NCBI GenBank assembly: GCA_027943335.1
Contig: BSBK01002057.1
Coordinates: 1-64,000 of the forward strand
Direction: 5' to 3'
Length of the DNA: 64,000 nucleotides
DNA from: Chamaecyparis obtusa
Taxonomy: Eukaryota; Streptophyta; Pinopsida; Cupressales; Cupressaceae
In this document: positions 61,235 through 64,000 of the stretch, in pieces
Layout: each line of letters begins with the position of its first letter
Numbering within the stretch: the first letter of the stretch is position 1
The notes under the pieces: model-generated
Seen by the model: the letters and a program-made list of their open reading frames with translations, nothing else
Told to the model about the DNA's origin: nothing
The model's database searches: none
Program-made: the position numbers and the translations under genes

Positions 61235-62150
61235 TGATGTTGGTTATTAAAACCTATGTTGTATATTCTTTGTTGCAATGATTTGTTCAAGATTGTATAA
61301 TTGGACGTGTGCTCATGAATCTGACATTATAATGATACAATAATGCTCTATTGCTTGCTCAAGCTTCATAGGATAATGGGTATAACTTCAAGATTTGCAC
61401 AAATGTGAATGGTTCTAAAAAATTCATAAGAGAGCTTCCATGATGAAAATGGGTCAGAGATGCTTCAAAGTTGGAGTGATTTTGCATAATGGATGTGTAT
61501 AGAATGGGTGATGAGAGAATGAGAGATATTTTTCTCCCATATTCCTTTGGGAGATTAGGGTTCCCAAAATTTAGGGGAATTGGTTGGGGGTTGAGTTAAT
61601 TAACTTGCCATAAAATGGCCTTTATCCTCAAGGTCAAATTCCTTCATCCTTGGGATTTGGAGGGAAAATGACAAATTAATTAACTTTGTCTTTCTTTTCC
61701 TAATTCTTATTTTTAGGAATGTGCACATATATTTCTAGGTTAGGTTTATGGACATGGATTAGTTAGGAGGTGAGTGGGTAGGGTAGGGTTTGGTACGTGT
61801 AGGGGAAATTTGGGGAATTTTAAATTAGTTTTAATTCAAAATAGAAGAAACTTGCTTTAATTAAATAAGTGGACCCATTTAATAAAATAAAATTAGACAT
61901 TAGGTAAATTAGATCAATTAATTCACCTAGAATGATTGGAAAAAGAGGATTAATTAAATAGAATTGCTATTTAATGATAGGACCATAGAAGAATGAGAGT
62001 TTTGACCATTTTATTAGAAAAATCACTAGGTTCATTTAATAAAATAGGATCGAGGGAATTCATTAAATTAAATAGGTTTACTTGCCTACGACTATAGAAG
62101 ATGAATGATTAATTAAATTAATTAATTATGTTTAGATTTGGATGTCTACA
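61235..62150 (-). repeat. Tat-like 3' LTR of another element
   Basis: Ends ...gatgtctaca (plus strand) followed by ttttgcccctcttca, the same LTR end and PPT layout as element D (ggtattaca|ttttgcccctctttg). On the minus strand it therefore starts TGTAGACATCC. The far end near 61235 is estimated from a TG and the limit of the LINE remnant. It is AT-rich with many TTAAT blocks. Confidence 0.7.
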
Positions 62151-62165
62151 TTTTGCCCCTCTTCA
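62151..62165 (-). other. Polypurine tract of the rightmost element
   Basis: Minus strand TGAAGAGGGGCAAAA next to the LTR start TGTAGACATCC. Confidence 0.8.
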
Positions 62166-62469
62166 AAATGACATTAAAATAGCATCGTTTCAAAGAAAAA
62201 CATAATATTGACAACACAAAGAAAAGAAAACATGTCCCAGAAGGTGAAAATGAGTTAAAATCATTAGACGATACCCCTTGAGAGGGCAAACAGAAGAGAA
62301 AAGAACTCATACAGGCTCTCAAAAAGAGAGTGGATACAACAAGGATAGTGGAAATGAAAAGTAGACAAAAAACATAATTCGTAAGTGCAAACATCATCAA
62401 ATTAAGAGTTCTGATAAATAAATGGTGACCAAAAGAAGGTGGAATAGGTAGAGAAGAAGAAACAAATGG

Positions 62470-62775
62470 GGCTTGAATCCCGCGGAGCTGCTGCTTGGAT
62501 TTTGGTAGATTAGCTGAGGCAGATCCTTTGCCCCAACTTGAAAGGTTCATTGAGCTAGGTGCTCGGATCTTGTGGATCTACTACCTATATCTAGTGGATT
62601 TGTTGAGGCAGATCCACTACCCTAGCTCGGAAAGCTTGCTGAGCTGGAGGCTTAGATCCTATAGATTCAATGCCTAGATCTAACAGATCTGCTGCCCCAT
62701 CTTGATAGGCTCACTGAATTGGGGGCTCAGATCTTGCAGATTTGTAGATCTACGGATCCATGGATGTAGATTTGT
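62470..62775. repeat. GATC-rich degenerate tandem repeat
   Basis: Three to four copies of a unit of about 80-90 bp built from 'gccccagcttg', a-aggctcactgagctgg, 'gctcagatcttg' and 'gatctgctg'. Copies start near 62470, 62531, 62621 and 62693. GATC occurs at least ten times in 300 bp. Confidence 0.8.
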
Positions 62776-64000
62776 AAATGCGGATTGATAATTGTGGAGC
62801 TACGGATTCATGGTTACAAATCCATTGCTTGGATTTTACATATATGTAACTATGTATCCACTACCCCAGCTTGGTGGACACACCAAGCATTGGGCAAGAA
62901 GGGGAACATGCCAGGGTGATTGGATGGATATGCACTACCAAATGGCCATGTGATTGAGGCCCACATGATAGTGGGGAGAAATTTGACCGGGGAATTATGA
63001 ATTTTTGATCTCATATATATGAACTAGATGAGATGTATATGACATATGATGTATACATGATGTTTTTGAGTCGATGGGCTTTATGTACCTTGATTTTATC
63101 ATATCAAACTTTTAATATATATACATGATGGACATTTGATGGTGCTTTATGAATGATTCATATGATGTCTCTTTCTTTTGTTTCTTTCGATTATCTAATA
63201 GATGTTTATATAGGCACATGTACTAACCAAATGTGATGTAGGATGTGATACTTTATTTGGCTTATATTTACACGCTATCTTGATGTATGAGTATACATGA
63301 TGTGATGCCATGATTATATACATTTATAATGACTTTTTGTATGTGCCTATATGATTTAGATTGATGCAAATGAACCTATGTGATGATGTGAATATAGATG
63401 AGACTGAATGACAATGCAAATGAACTCATCAAAGCGACTCACAGCAAAAAATCCATCTAGGGACAAAGACTAACCCATAAATACACATGCACATTCCTAA
63501 TAAATAAGGATTAGAACAAGAACATGATATAATAATGGGGGATGAGAGATTGTGAGTGGGTGATTAAGCATTGGGAGAAGCTTGAGCAAGAGAGCCCTAA
63601 AAGAGGGAGCTTCCATGTAGTGATCACTTAATTTACTATAACACTATCATGGAACCACCAAGGTATAAATAACCAAGACTATGTTGTAGATGATGCATAG
63701 ATTGACATAACAAACATGCAAGGATAATTCTAGTATCATGCCTAAGTTACAAAGGACTAGGGTAGATACAATGCTAGGAGAATCCACAAACAAGAGATAT
63801 TTCCCAAGTGGACCATGTGACCATGGGGACCACATGTTGAAAATGTAAGAGTCATATCTAACTGACTTGAAAACAAAAAGATCAAGACCTTGCCCCAAGT
63901 TGAACCATTCAAATGCACCATGATATAAAGGATCATGGTGACTTTGAGGAGGTAAAAATAAGAAACCTCAAATTGAAGATAACCAAAGATTAACAAGAAA
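62776..64000. other. Internal 3' region of the rightmost retroelement, leaving the window
   Basis: No coding domain visible. It has the atgatg/tatatg-rich style also seen in the 3' region of element D (46.8-47.1 kb). The end of this element lies outside the window. Confidence 0.45.

Overview
This window is repeat-rich, AT-rich nuclear DNA from a seed plant with a large genome. The evidence is nested LTR retrotransposons of Sirevirus-like Ty1/copia and Tat/Ogre-like Ty3/gypsy type, LINE-type ORF1 remnants with a DUF4283-like domain, a decayed pentatricopeptide-repeat (PPR) gene, a histone H3 pseudogene and long microsatellites. The species cannot be named from the sequence. No intact host gene was found. 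Most coding signal is decayed transposon protein on the minus strand.

Layout. 1-8640: host-like or intergenic DNA with a microsatellite, a 430-bp foldback whose loop carries a 5S rRNA-derived sequence (2541-2970), a GC-richer stretch with a small unassigned ORF (4.1-4.6 kb), a 43-bp tandem repeat (5.3 kb) and a tandemly duplicated exon-like segment (7.56-7.74 kb). 8642-12449: truncated Ty3/gypsy element A (5' LTR, PBS, gag, protease, RT, start of RNase H; integrase and 3' LTR missing). 12450-15750: AT-rich, unassigned. 15751-23876: Ty1/copia element E with both LTRs and a decayed gag-pol; its left LTR contains a 992-bp DNA transposon with terminal inverted repeats. 23877-26900: AT-rich repeats. 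26902-27112: histone H3 pseudogene. 27650-28700: PPR pseudogene, followed at 29004 by element B.

29004-41128: element B is a 12.1-kb LTR element flanked by an AAAAA duplication. It has a copia-like PBS and PPT, a coiled-coil gag with four CCHC knuckles, and a second long reading frame (ORF2) of unknown function. No pol is visible. Inside ORF2 lies element C (34171-36008), an internally deleted copia, followed by a tandem and inverted duplication of the start of ORF2 (36009-38049). 42158-59675: element D is a complete 17.5-kb Tat/Ogre-type Ty3/gypsy element with TSD ATGAT, LTRs of about 1245 bp, gag, protease, RT, two RNase H domains and integrase on the minus strand. A plant-mobile-domain-like reading frame runs on the opposite strand at 45.08-46.7 kb. 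Element D split a LINE ORF1-like remnant (59.68-61.23 kb, plus probably 41.93-42.15 kb). 61235-64000: another Tat-like LTR, its PPT and the start of an element leaving the window, with a GATC-rich tandem repeat.

How the parts relate. Element B carries capsid-like coding sequence but no polymerase, and its LTR ends, PBS and PPT resemble those of element E. It may therefore be a non-autonomous partner of that family. Many in-frame stops are TAG at places where a CAG or TGG codon is expected, as methylated-cytosine decay would produce. The strongest leads for novelty are element B with its ORF2, the 5S-cored foldback, the palindrome-ended DNA transposon, and recurring CGTACGAC-like motifs in the untranslated parts of element D.
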